A DNA stretch of 64,000 nucleotides, taken from Acanthosoma haemorrhoidale. Taxonomy: Eukaryota; Arthropoda; Insecta; Hemiptera; Acanthosomatidae. The notes under the pieces are model-generated. The model was not told where the DNA came from and ran no database searches. It worked only from the letters and a program-made list of their open reading frames with translations. A program made the position numbers and the translations under genes. The stretch spans positions 105,731,189 through 105,795,188 of the forward strand of contig OV884009.1 of NCBI GenBank assembly GCA_930367205.1, in the 5' to 3' direction. Position 1 is the stretch's first letter. Every line of letters starts with the position of its first letter. Below, piece by piece: positions 34,891-45,379 of the stretch.

Positions 34891-36437
34891 TTTATAAAAT
34901 CTTTTTTTGGCTGTTGTTCTCCATTGTAGGCATAAATTTATTTATAAATAGTACCAACAGGATACGAAGCGCTCCTTGGACGCCAATGGATACGAGGACT
35001 TTCCATTGAACTCAAATAGGTCGACAATAATCCTCCCATGCCAATCTACCATCTCAATTCAGTCCCCTAGCTCAAGGATATTTTAGAAAAGTTTTCCTCG
35101 AACTTTGAACCAAAACTTGGCTGTTTTCCCGGCTATGAAGTTTCACTCCAGCTCAAACCAGGAGCAAAGCCATGTTACACCAAGGAGCGTAGCTCTCCTG
35201 GACCAAGTCAACCAGGAACTAAATGAGCTCGGAGCTGCAGGAATCATTGAATCTGTAGACGCCAGTGATTGGGGTGCTCCTCTCGTGGTGATCGTCAAAC
35301 CTGACGTTCGCCTCTGTGAAGTGTGGCGTTAATGAACGTCTAATTCAAGTCAACTACCCTATCCGCACCAGAGAAGACGTCCTAAGCAGCTTGCGAGGAT
35401 CCCGTTACTTTTGTAAAGTAGATTTCTACAAGGCTTACTTACATTTTCGTGTTACCAAAGAAAGCAGCATCGTCCAGACTATAGCAACGCATAGAGGTTA
35501 CTGCCGCTTGTTTTTGGAGCCAAAACAGCTCCTGCTGAGTTCAATGAGTACATTCGTTGAATCATCAAAGGCCTGGAGAAGACTAAAAACTACTTTGACG
35601 AAATTGTCGTACATGGTGAAACAAAAGAATAATGTCTCGAAAATTTAAGAAATTTACTTCAAAGATTAAAAGAACATGATCTCCACTATAACAAAGATAA
35701 ATGTGTTTTTCTTCAGCCTAAAATTGAGTATCTTGGGTTTGTAGTGGAATACAACAAGATCAGCAAATCCCCAACAATTACTGCAGCTATTGAAAAGATG
35801 ACAAGACCTGAAAATCCAGATGAGTTTCGACGATTTCTTGGCCTTGTGTCATATTATTCACAATTTTTTTCATACGCTTCAACGCTCACACACCCTCTTC
35901 GTGCTATCCTATGTAAGGGGGTAATAAATGGCATTGGTCACCAGCTTATGAAACCGCTTTTCAACGCATCAAAGAAGAACTCTGCAGCGACAGGGTACTT
36001 ATACCATTCGACCCAAAATTACCCTTGGTCCTGAAAACTGATGTCAGCCCTTTTGGGGTTGCCGCTGTTCTGAGCCACGTCATAAATGGTTGTGAAAGAC
36101 CAATCGCTTATTCATCTAGGTCTCTTAACCCCTCTGAGAAGCATTACAGTCAGTTAGATCGCGAGGTTTTGGCAATAGTCTTCGGCGTTCTCTACTTCTA
36201 CTATTATTTATATGGAACTCATTTTACTCTGGTGACTGATAATGCTCCATTATCTCGAATTTTTCACCAGAACAAAGCTCTCTCACAAATGACGTCATCG
36301 CGCTTGCTACGGCACGCCTCATTTCTCTCAGGCTCTCTTCAGTCAAATATAAATCGGGCAAAGAAAACACATACGCTGATTGCCTTTCTAGAGCTCCTAT
36401 TCCGCCCTGTAGTCAAGATGAGTCTCTAGACATCTCT

Positions 36438-37040
36438 ATGGGGGAAGAAATCAATCAAGTCTGCGAGCAAACGATTTTCCAGATATCCAGCCAGAACATC
36501 ACTGCAGCAATAATCAAAGACGAAATGGGCAAGGATCCAGAATTAGCACGAATCATAAATGACCTCCAGACTACTATGTGTGACTCCGAGTATACTATAG
36601 ACGATGGTATGGTATTTAGACGGAATCGAGTAGTCATCCCAAGCTCTCTACGTTCAACTATTCTCAATGAGCTCCACGAAACTCATCAGGGGATTACAAA
36701 AATGAAGCAACTCGCCCGTCGATATATATACTGGACAAGCATAGACAGGGACATTGAAAGATTGGTGCGTGGATGCAAAGATTGTGCTGTAAACCACTCA
36801 ACACCGCCCAAGGCTCCTGTGCACCCCTGGGACCCTCCTCAAGACAACTGGGAACGAGTGCATATTGACTACGCAGGTCCATTTGAAGGTTATTTCTTCC
36901 TGATGTGCGTCGATGCAAAATCAAAGTGGGCAGAAGTGGAAGTAATCAAAGAAGCACCTACCAGTTACAGGACCATAGCATTACTTTTTTTGCCCTTCCT
37001 GAGGCTGAGCCTCAAACGGGCTTACCCCACAAGCCCGTGA
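36438..37040 (+). pseudogene. RNase H end to integrase core frame of the gypsy relic (200-codon open piece)
   Basis: The longest open piece of the relic. Residues 70-115 form the HHCC zinc-binding region (HETHQG, CKDCAVNH) and residues 135-175 the start of the integrase core with its first acidic residue (HIDYAGPF). The last 20 or so residues are not gypsy but come from the antisense LINE inserted at 36985. The core resumes after the insertion at 37342. Confidence 0.85.
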
Positions 37041-37341
37041 AGCGAGCTCATGGGGTTATGTAGCCTGTGGTGCGCGTATTTCGGTGCAATGGGATTGTTG
37101 CACCGGTCAGCGCACCTTGAGTAATACTGTTTTCGTTCTTTATTTCCCAAAATAAACACAAAACTTCCGAAGAAAACAAAATAAAATAAAAATTTTTCCT
37201 TAAATCCACTTTTAACAATCCTTACTAGCTTTTTTTTTTTTTTAATTTTTTGTCCTTATAGCTAGTATCCTTAATCTATTTACAATATTTACAGATCCGT
37301 TAACTATACTAATATCTTACTACTATACTTAAGTGCTATAA
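36985..37341 (-). mobile_element. 5'-truncated R1-like LINE 3' end with 13-bp target duplications
   Basis: Inserted antisense into the gypsy integrase. ACCATAGCATTAC at 36972-36984 is repeated with one change at 37342-37354. The minus-strand 3' end carries GGTGCGCTGACCGGT and then the palindromic terminus TGAGGCTCAGCCTCA, followed by an A-rich tail (the T run at 36985). The same family occurs at 38165-38870 and 57598-57650. Only 3' UTR is present. Confidence 0.85.
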
Positions 37342-37601
37342 ACCATAGCACTACTAGAAAGAATTTTTGCATCGTACGGGTATCCAACTGTCCTTGTGTC
37401 TGACAATGCAACCATTTGTCAAAGTAGTGAATTCAAAGCCTATACATCAACAAACGGTTGAATTTTCCAAAACTTCATTGCTCCACCAGCTGCATCGCTG
37501 AATCAAGACCGACCTCGTCGTGAAAAACGCGTTCCAGCCCGATTTAATGATTATGACTTGAATTGAGTTACCTGAGTTTTTCAATTTAGTGGGGGAGAGT
37601 C

Positions 37602-37817
37602 TGTGGTGTATGTAATATTTCGCGCCCAGTCTTGTGCCGCCTTCTTGTTATCAGTTGTAACCTTTATGTTACCTTAATTCATGCAATCAAAAACATTCCA
37701 TCGTTATGTACGACTACTTATTTGTTCTATTATGTAATATTGCTCAATTTATAAAATATACGTTTCTCACGTATATCAACATGTGTGTGCTTTTTTAACT
37801 ATTAAAAATCATAACAG
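37602..37817 (+). repeat. Probable 3' LTR of the gypsy relic
   Basis: It starts TGTGGTGTATGTAAT directly after a polypurine tract and probably ends at ...ATCATAACA near 37816. The other LTR was not found, so the ends are inferred from TG...CA rules only. Confidence 0.5.
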
Positions 37818-38164
37818 ATTCCTTGCTATACACTAATGCATACGAAAAATGGCGAACCTTCCTGGCCAAGCAATCCAACCAGTTTACTTACATCATCACC
37901 GCAGGCACATTGAATATTACATAAATGTATAGTTGGACTGTCCCCTGTGCTTGCACTGGGGCGACCGGGTAGTCCTTTCAGGGCAGGAACGGTCGTTAAA
38001 AATCCCTAAGTACCGGATGGGAACAGGCCTCTTGGGATGTATGTCCCCTGTATGTACTAGTCACCAAGGTTCGGTACAAATCCAACCTCAGGTGTATCAG
38101 GCCTGTCTGTTCTTTATTGATGGGTAAATTTTTTATTGATAGTTGATTTTTCGATTCGTGATCC
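37818..38164. other. Unclassified sequence between LTR and LINE
   Basis: A GC-richer stretch (37930-38110) contains a 64-codon frame (MDCPLCLHWGDRVVLSG...) with no recognised family. No SLC6 exon G homology was found here. Confidence 0.35.
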
Positions 38165-38870
38165 ATCATCAAAAGCTTCCCCCCCCCCTTCCTGAGGTCT
38201 AAACCTCAAACGTGACCGTGCTTATGGGGTTTCGTCGTCTGTGGTGCGCGTATCCCGCTGCAATGGGATTGTTGGACCGGTCAGCGCACCTTATGTTCTA
38301 TACTAGTAAAACTAACCTAACCTATATACAATTTACCTTATCTACTATTTACAAAATCTTTAATACTAATAACCTTAATTCTATATATAAAAGGGGTGTG
38401 CATCCTCTTTCCCCCTTAAAAACTAAACTTATATCGTAACTAAATGCTTGTAAGTCCAATCTTATTTTAGATTTACAGAGACTCCACTCCGGCCGGCGAT
38501 ACAACGTTGTCTTCGGGTGAGCCTTCCCTTAGGCACGGCTGCTCACCCCACGCCACCCCCCCCCCCGTCAGGCCGGGCGCCTTGAAGCTCCCTCCACTCC
38601 CCGATGAATCCTCGGAACGCCTCAAATGTCTTCTCCTCGTTTCCCAGCGACGGCAGGTCGGACTCGTCCAGGCTATATGATCCTATCGAGCGGAGCAGCC
38701 GTGCTCTCCGCAGTGAGGGGAGGACTTGTCATCTGCCCTCTTATACTCGTAGAGCCTGGCACAAAATCCGCCGTTTCCAGTGAGAATCTGCGACTTCCAA
38801 TAATCCGGGGAGACCCATCTTGCCCTCAGCCGGTCCTGGGCTGAGGGGAAGTACATTTTGAGGGTGCTCC
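38165..38870 (-). mobile_element. 5'-truncated R1-like LINE, ORF2 end plus 3' UTR
   Basis: On the minus strand from 38870 the frame reads RSTLKMYFPSAQDRLRARWV, SPDYWKSQILTGNGGFCARL and SPHCGEHGC, the region after RT in R1-type LINEs (usual form Q.LTGHG.F...L..F...CxCG) with its Cys-His motif. A frameshift follows. The 3' UTR shares GGTGCGCTGACCGGTC and the 3' terminus with the copy in the gypsy relic. Its 5' junction coincides with the start of the duplicated SLC6 segment. Confidence 0.75.
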
Positions 38871-39374
38871 GCTTGGTTGGTGAAAAATATCATTTATTTC
38901 TCATTTTTATAACTAACTGATATTATTATATTTAATTTTAGACAATTGCCTTGTCATAAGATACAAAAAGATTATACCATTACTAATGCTATAAAATTGC
39001 TAAATCACATTTCATTATCAGTTTGTTTTATACCAGAAAGCATAATAAAAAAATATGTCTCTCTCTAGAACATTGCAATTATTTCATTCCCAAATTTATC
39101 ATTAATAACATTGATATTTTTTTAATAACACATTAATTATTTATTACAGACAAAGTAGCGACACATGCAAGATTTAAACCCATGATCCTTAGATTACCAT
39201 TCAGATGCCCTAAGCTATTGTCGTTATGTTGTGTTCTTTATTCTCCTAGTAAAACTAGTAAACTTTCAATATATATTTTTTTTTTTCTTTAAAATCTCAT
39301 TTACTTTTAAGGTAAATTTATCAATTCTACCTTCAACAAATAATTATTAAAATGTTCATCAGTGGGATTATATA

Positions 39375-40221
39375 CGAGGTTTGATAAAAAAATAACGAGA
39401 TTTTTTATTTATTCATCGATAGCAATTTTTTCCTCTTCAAAGTAATACCCCTCAGATATAATGCACTTGTGGCAGCGCTTTTTCCAATCTTCGAAGTACT
39501 TTTCGAAATAGCTCTTAGCTCCTTCAGCGATTCTTCTTTTATCTCATTAATGGTGTCAAAACGTCGTCCTTTCAAGGTTTTTTTTCAACTTCGAGAACAA
39601 AAAGAAGTCGCAGGGAGCCATGTGCGGCGAATACGGTGGCTGAGGCACCACAATAGTGTTGTTTTTTTCTAAAAAATTATGAACAATCAGTGAGGTATGA
39701 GTAGGAGCGGTATAGTGATGCAATTTCCACGAATTATTTTGCCACAATTCCGGTTATTTTCTTCCGATCGCTTCACGTAAACGGCGCATTACTTCCAAGT
39801 AATATACTTTATTCACTGTATGACCATCTAGCAGGAACTCCTGATGCACTACGCCATTGAAATAATAGAAAACCTCTTTGAAACGTCCATACCACTCATG
39901 AACTCTTGCTTTACTCATAGTAGATTCACCAAAACCCAATGTCAACATGTCAAAAACTTTACTGCACTTGATTTCATTTTTTTGACAAAATTTAATAAAA
40001 ATTCTCTGATCCATTTTTTTTTTCGAAGCTAAAAATCGCCGAAAACACCAAAACACGTATAACCTTAGTGACTACTACTAAACAAGTAAACATTAAAAAT
40101 AGTTGCAAATTTCAACGTATTTCAGATACATGTTTACCAACATGATAAAAAAAAAATTTACCATCGGAATCATAAAGCCCGCGAAATTATAAAATCCTCA
40201 TTACTTTTTGATCAAACCTCG
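39375..40221 (-). mobile_element. mariner element, internally deleted, with both terminal repeats
   Basis: TA-flanked ends CGAGGTTTGATAAAAAAATA (39375) and TTTTTGATCAAACCTCG (to 40221) are inverted repeats. On the minus strand the transposase starts MDQRIFIKFCQKNEIKCSKV and FGESTMSKARVHEWYGRFKE, then jumps to NGVVHQEFLLDGHTVNKVYY. About half of the catalytic domain, including the first Asp region, is deleted. A later block reads HHYTAPTHTSL, where the second catalytic Asp of HDNAPAHTS is Tyr, and PPYSPHMAP, where the third-Asp region is altered (D to H). The copy cannot make active transposase. It lies inside the SLC6 duplicate. Confidence 0.9.
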
Positions 40222-40576
40222 TACATATAAATATACAAGTCACAACTAATGACACACTTATAAGACATTTCAAAGAAAACTATTGTTAGTAATAATAATT
40301 ATAATGAAATTCATCTCTTTATTAATAAAATAACAAAAAAAGAAATAAAAGAAACTTACTACTCATATTTAAAAAATTAAATATCAAGATATTGGTCTAC
40401 AAAATTTTTTTTATAAGTTGCATATAAGGGAATACAGAGAAAAAATAATAAAATTTTATCCAAGTAACTATAATATTAAAATAAAAATTAATTATTATGT
40501 CCAACTAATTAAACTGTAGAACATTTGTGAGGGGTTAGTTAGAATGGGATTTCAACAATTATATTAGTTTCTTCAG

Positions 40577-40672
40577 GTCTGAAGAAATTCAGCCATGATG
40601 TTAAGAGACCATGCGGGGAAAGAAAAGTAACTTGCATTGTTCTGGTGATTGGGCAGGAAGTTTGTCAGAATG
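40577..40672 (+). pseudogene. Pseudo-exon H of the SLC6 duplicate
   Basis: It aligns with 19432-19532 (GTCTGAAGAAATTC against GTCTGGAGAAGTTC; TTGCATTGTTCTGGTGATTG against CTGCATTGTTCTGGCGATTG; GGAAGTTTGTCAG in both). Small insertions break the frame in the middle, the Arg codon CGA of ALFWRLCW has become TGA, and the GTAAG donor is lost. The acceptor TTCTTCAG is kept. Confidence 0.9.
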
Positions 40673-40695
40673 TTACTAAAACATATAAATATTAA

Positions 40696-42218
40696 CTCTT
40701 TCAGTTCCAGGGACTATTTTGTGTTTCTTTGATTTGGCCACCAGTAAAGTTTCTAATTTATTAGTACAAAATTATATTTTTGGATTCAAAATGCGTTCCA
40801 AAGTGTAAAAAAATTCTTTTCAAATTTACCTCTGTGGGTGAAGCCCCAAATGTTGCGATAGAATTGTGGTAAAACAATTTTTTTTTTTTCAATAATTTTT
40901 GAATAATTTAAACTCAGTAAGGTAAAACTTTCTTTGAATTATTTTAGTTAAGTTAGAAAAAATTTAAATATTATGTGTTATAACTGATTATAATTTTATA
41001 CTGTAATATTATGTTACAAAGGGAACCTTTTCTTTCAAAGAATCATTTGTATTATGTTTTTGAAAGCAATAATCCAAATAGTCTGAATAATTCCATCTTC
41101 CTTAATAGCCTTTAGATAAAGGTTTATTGTAATAGTCAATTTTTTACCTGGTTTATGTTGTATTGACACAAAGAAAATAAGTCTGAACTCAAACTAATAA
41201 GTACATATTATCTGTGTTAGGGGATTAAAGAAAAATGAAAATGAGAATGAATTGAAACCAAAGAAATTTATTTAGAAAATAAAGTATCTATACTACAATT
41301 AATAGATCTTACACAACGATAAGCTTACAAATCTATCTACATGGTATAAACTTTAAATTCTAATGTTACAAAAGAAAAATGTGAAAATAAATGCTTATAC
41401 TAAATTTCCTATAATTATGTATATTATTTGAACTTAAAAATTATAATAATTTTCTACAGATTCAGATTAAATTATATAAACAAAATAATAGTTTGAAAAT
41501 TACGAATATTCATGATATAACAGAAAGCACACAATACAAAAGCCTGCATTACGCGCATAAATAATAGATGTCCACTGTTTTGTTCTTTGTTTGAAAGCAG
41601 TTTTTTAGCTCCTTTCTCATTGACCCCTATAGGTGCCCCATGACGAGTTGTTGAAATCTGGGCAACTTTACTGCCGGCTCTAATTTTTCCAAAATTAACA
41701 TCAAATAGTTTAGTAAAAAAATATTTTGTACGCTTTCTTCGTATAACAAGTACAAATTAACTAACGAAATTTTTAAGATGTGACACCCTAATTGCTTATA
41801 CCACCGGGTAGATTTTCTTTCACCCGGATAATACGACATCATCTGATCATGTTTATCTATCCCCCCCCATATATTTATTGTACTGAACAATAAGTAAAGG
41901 TTATTACATTTTTTTTCTCCTGGTTTTAATCTCCACCAGATCACTTGTGTGCTCGGAGGATAAAATTAAAACATTTCTTCAGTCTTTCCATTTTATTAGG
42001 TAAAGACCATAATCTGTAAATCAAGCTGTTTTTTCTCCTCGTTTAATCTTAGTGATTTCCACTTCCGATAGTATAACCTTCCTAAGGAAGGAACTTTTTG
42101 GGTTATGGTGTGGGAGGGAAGTTTTTGCGTATGCAGGTAGAGATCGCAAGTGTTGCAATCCCAGCCACATAGTGGGCTATACCTGATTGTAACTGTTGCA
42201 TTCTCGGCACTGATAGGG
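40696..42218 (-). mobile_element. piggyBac-like element relic between TTAA sites
   Basis: TTAA at 40692-40695 and 42219-42222 flank inverted ends CTCTTTCAGTTCC and GGCACTGATAGGG (10 of 13 match). The minus-strand frame 41944-41627 reads NIWGGIDKHDQMMSYYPGER, KSTRWYKQLGCHILKISLVN and LYLLY, the conserved piggyBac block with GGVDxxDQ and WYKKLGxH. The catalytic N-terminal part is decayed or missing and the C-terminal Cys-rich tail is not clear. Inserted in the SLC6 duplicate just after the pseudo-exon. Confidence 0.85.
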
Positions 42219-42642
42219 TTAATATAAATTGTAATTAAAAAAATATATAACTATACTACATTTTATGACGTACTTATTAGTGTTATTCATGTTTTCTTAT
42301 TAGCAATAAACCAAACAATATGAATACATCAAAACCTTTGTTGAATTGATTTTTATGATCAAATTAAATTTAATTATTAGAATTAGGTTGATTTTAAGGG
42401 AGTGAGATTTATATATGTTATTGATGTTTTTGTTTTTTATCGCCCCTATTTCAGAATTCTCTTTTGCTAAACTCTTGCAAAGAGTGTAAGCAAAGCTGAC
42501 AATGGGAAACGCAATGTGACCCCTCATTTTACTTACAGAAAGCTAATTTTCCTGTTATATGACATTATATGAAAGTATAAGATAAAAATGGGCCTGGGAA
42601 TTTGAGAATATCCCAGAATAACATACTGAGAGGGTTTTCTAC

Positions 42643-42725
42643 TCACCCAGAGTAGCTCAGTTGGTGGAGCCCACAACTACATACTGAGAAGGGCCCAGGT
42701 TAGATTCCCAACCATGCCAGTACAT
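42643..42725 (+). repeat. tRNA-derived SINE head
   Basis: Consensus A box TAGCTCAGTTGG at 42653-42664 and B-box-like GGTTAGATTCC at 42698-42708 in tRNA spacing, followed by an AT-rich tail. The B box has one change, so pol III activity may be weak. Confidence 0.7.
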
Positions 42726-43199
42726 TTCTTCTTAGACTAATATTTATTAACAATTTAAATTAATTTAATTAAGAGCGGCCAAACACATGATTCAATTCAT
42801 CCATGAAAACATCAGTGCTCAATCCTGACAACAAATTAATGTTTATCCAAATAAATTGTCTGAGAAAACACTGGTAACTGATATGCAAAGTATTCTCTTA
42901 TCGAACAAGTTCATTCCAAATTTTGTCTGATCCAGTTAGGTTACCATCCAAGTTGCCCATGATTGGAAGTGAAAGCCTTAAAGAAGTATTGATATGAAAA
43001 TGAACCATCCTCTTATCGATCAAGGCAGCCACAGTCATTTATGAACATATAACCTATTGGAGGTTCCTGTAAGGAAGAGCTCCTTCTCATTTTTAATTTT
43101 ATAAGAGCTATATTTTTAATCCGATTGTTGTACCAACTTCTTTGCCGTGAATAAATAGAAGTTCCCCTCTTCTCGTACCAGAAAACACCGGCCTACGTT
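42726..43199. other. AT-rich non-coding DNA
   Basis: Body of the SINE possibly, then unclassified sequence up to a solo LTR. No coding signal. Confidence 0.35.
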
Positions 43200-43830
43200 A
43201 CCATATTTTAATAATAAAAGCCATAGGCATCAGTTAGAGAGAGGGAACTGGTTCATGACGGCTGAAGCTCACTAGAGGGCGCAGGCATAGCCTGGCATCT
43301 GACCTGCCTATATAAGGCCAAAATTCAGAGCTTTTTCTATTCATTCGGAACCCCGCACCTGAAGTGAACACTGCTCTCTCTCTCTGCACTGGTGCTTGCT
43401 GCTCTACTCTAACCGTGGCTTTCTTGTTGAACTACCACTGCATCTCTCTTTCCTAACCTTGCTATGTTTTAGTCCGGCATTGTCAGACCCCACACCTTCC
43501 TAGTGGGAATCTCTGCCATTAGTCTCACTAAAACTAACACATCCTTGAAAGGGATCCCTTCCATGCAGACTACAGACTCAGGGGCCCTACAAACTGTACC
43601 TAGTAGTGTTTCCCCCAGCGATCCAGTCTGCCTCTCTCCGGTTCACACTTGCCTTTGGGATCCGGACGGTTTTCGCCTACCCTCAGATACCGAGTGTGAA
43701 TTCGTGGTTATTCCAAGACCACATAGCTAACTATATTACCTACCCTGTTCCTCTTCTCCTGAACATAGTGCACTGTCGGGGCACCTCCTTCTACTCGACG
43801 CCAATTAACATAAAGTTGTCTATAATCACA
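43200..43830 (+). repeat. BEL/Pao-type LTR, apparently solo
   Basis: This stretch is related, in opposite orientation, to 47880-48440 beside a BEL/Pao pol relic. Shared phrases include AGTGTTTCCCCCAGC, CCGGTTCACACT, CTTCTCCTGAACA and AGTGCACTGTCGGG. A TATA-like TATAAGG is at 43311. No BEL coding sequence follows, so it is read as a solo LTR. Exact ends are uncertain. Confidence 0.65.
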
Positions 43831-43924
43831 AAACTACTCAACAAGAAAGATTCCTTTACTTTTGCTTACCAATAATAATTACTTGGTAATAAAAAATAAT
43901 TTAGAGTAAGATATCAAATTGAAG

Positions 43925-44000
43925 TAGCCGCCCCTAGTCTAGGAGTTAGCATGCTTACTTTTAACCATGGAGAACCGAGTATGATCCACAGCTCACCATA
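43925..44000 (+). repeat. tRNA-derived SINE head
   Basis: A tRNA-like stretch CTAGGAGTTAGCATGCTTAC, then TTTTAACC (anticodon-loop-like) and CCGAGTATGATCC in the B-box place. It is diverged from a real tRNA. Confidence 0.5.
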
Positions 44001-44600
44001 GGATTTTTTCTTTGGGGGTAGGTCTGGTCGGGGTTGAATCAGCCTTGTGAGGGCAAATTAGAAGCTATTTGAGTAAAAAAACGTTAGGGTAAACGTAAAA
44101 GGTTTAGGGTTAACACCAATAGTTGCTGTCACAAAATAGAACCGTGAGAATCCGCAATACATGGCAAGCCCTGCTGGAGCTCTGTGCACTACTTCTCTTC
44201 TATCCACATGATCCCTTCGATAATCTCAATCACTAAGCAAATTAATAATTAGTCCCCCATCATATGTGGCAACATCACGCCAGGTAGCCCTTTCATCCTA
44301 AGCATCTGATTTTGTGACGGTGACAATAGTGCTAATCACACTAGCACCTCAGCACCCACCAACTACACTACCAACCTTTAATCAGCCCTGCCTCTTCATG
44401 AAGTGTAACACAATGGATTTATTTATTTTTATCAAATTTAAGCAGATCATGTTTAATAATGCAAAAAACTGATCTTTCTAATGATCATCTCCATTGATAC
44501 TTATGTTAAAAGTGCAAGAGTACCTCTGAGCAGCCTTAATCCAATTATCAACCAGAATATGGAGAAAATTCAAGCACTTTTAGGCAATATTTAATAAGCG
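44001..44600. other. Unclassified non-coding DNA
   Basis: No open frame with family resemblance; a short GGTTTAGGGTTAACACC phrase near 44100 is not a telomere array. Confidence 0.4.
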
Positions 44601-44825
44601 ACATCAGTGGATTGAATAAATTTCTAAATACAAAACCAAGTTAGGTGTCAATGATGGGATACCAAAAAAGAATTGTGATGGCTTTTCTAAAACTTTAGAT
44701 TGATTAATGCACCATACTTGTGCAGAATAACATGCAATAGATCTAGATACTGCATTAAAGGGATGATACTTGTAAGAGAGGAAGACATCACTCTGTGACA
44801 AGACAAGAATCCAGACCACATTGAA
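44580..44825 (-). mobile_element. LINE C-terminal relic
   Basis: On the minus strand it reads SRSIACYSAQVWCINQSKVL then FFFGIPSLTPNLVLYLE, the cYsaQvWG...LE..q..FF...P..TPN..LyLE pattern after RT in some LINE ORF2s. It forms an inverted pair with 44955-45090. Confidence 0.6.
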
Positions 44826-44826
44826 T

Positions 44827-44945
44827 TTAACCCTTTAACTGCCCAAAGACACTTTATTGGCATAACCGCGACGGGCCCTCCCTGTGCAAAGCCACTTTAG
44901 TGGCACTACCATGGGTGGGCCTTCCCCATGCAATTTCGAATACAT
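44827..44945. mobile_element. piggyBac-type terminal sequence or MITE
   Basis: TTAACCCTTTAACTGCCC at 44827 has the TTAA target and CCCTTT end of piggyBac elements. An internal near-repeat (AAAGACACTTTATTGGCA and AAAGCCACTTTAGTGGCA) follows with hairpins. No second end was identified. Confidence 0.45.
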
Positions 44946-44949
44946 TTAA

Positions 44950-45285
44950 TCTATTATCTATATAGACCTGTTATGCATGTTATGCTGCATATACAAGTAT
45001 GGGGCTTTAATCAAACTGAAGTTTTAGAAAACCCATCACGATTCTTTTTTGGTATTCCATCATTAACACCTAACTTGGTTTTAAAACTTTAAGGAGTTGT
45101 AGAGTGAGGAGCATGGATGTAGCAGCCCTCCTTAACAGATAAATAAAAAATATACTATTTAGATACTTTTTAGATGAGTTAGATATCCCACCCACATAAC
45201 CAATGAGATATAACTGACGATGACAGCTAAGAGCTATCAAAAGCAGTTTTTCAATACAGAAGAATTTATCAGTTGTGGAAAGACA
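44950..45285 (+). mobile_element. LINE C-terminal relic, inverted partner
   Basis: 44970-45085 is a diverged reverse complement of 44636-44760 (TTTTTTGGTATTCCATCATT, ACACCTAACTTGG). It is the same LINE region in plus orientation, and runs on about 200 bases further. Confidence 0.55.
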
Positions 45286-45379
45286 ATAAAGCTGCTTTAT
45301 AATTTTAACTTTTTTTGTGTTTAGAAATTGATTCGATCAACTGTTTAACTGTTCCTGGTCCTGCTAGATGGCTTCTTAA

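Larger units (their letters stand above)
34945..37817 (+). mobile_element. Ty3/gypsy retrotransposon pol relic with 3' LTR, interrupted by a LINE
   Basis: Domains in order across shifted frames: protease end (LLGRQWIRGLSIEL, 34975), RT start (LNELGAAGIIES, 35217), RT (SRYFCKVDFYKAYLHFRVTK, 35398), later RT (CVFLQPKIEYLGFVVEYN, 35703; EFRRFLGLVSYYSQF, 35823), RNase H (LKTDVSPFGVAAVLSHV, 36027; IAYSSRSLNPSEKHYSQLDR, 36102), integrase zinc-binding region (HETHQGITKMKQLARRYIYW ... CKDC, 36680) and integrase core (RVHIDYAGPFEGYFF, 36856; LVSDNATICQSSEFKAY after the LINE, 37393). The layout matches K02A2.6-like Ty3/gypsy elements. The RT active-site block is lost to frameshift, and the integrase C-terminal half is deleted. 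A polypurine tract AGTGGGGGAGAG (37589) precedes a probable LTR starting TGTGGTGTATG. Dead copy. Confidence 0.85.
38870..42400 (+). pseudogene. Decayed partial duplicate of the SLC6 gene (end of exon G to early intron H-I)
   Basis: Colinear with 17975-19795. The left part keeps the last bases of exon G and its donor region (GCTTGGTTGGTGAAAAATAT), then intron blocks with CATTTCATTATCAGTTTG, AGAACATTGCAATTATTTC, ACCATTCAGATGCCC and AAAATCTCATTTAC. The exon H copy is at 40577-40672. The right part (about 42260-42400) matches 19660-19795, including AAATTTAATTATTAGAAT. A mariner relic (39375-40221) and a piggyBac relic (40696-42218) are inserted. No other SLC6 exons were found beside it, so this is a non-functional fragment of a genomic, not retrotransposed, duplication because introns are present. 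Confidence 0.85.

Noticed and set aside
42643..42725. Possible functional tRNA gene
   Set aside because: A and B boxes are present, but no acceptor stem pairing or proper anticodon arm could be drawn.
44095..44120. Telomere-like GGTTTAGGGTTA phrase
   Set aside because: Only one or two units occur; not an array.
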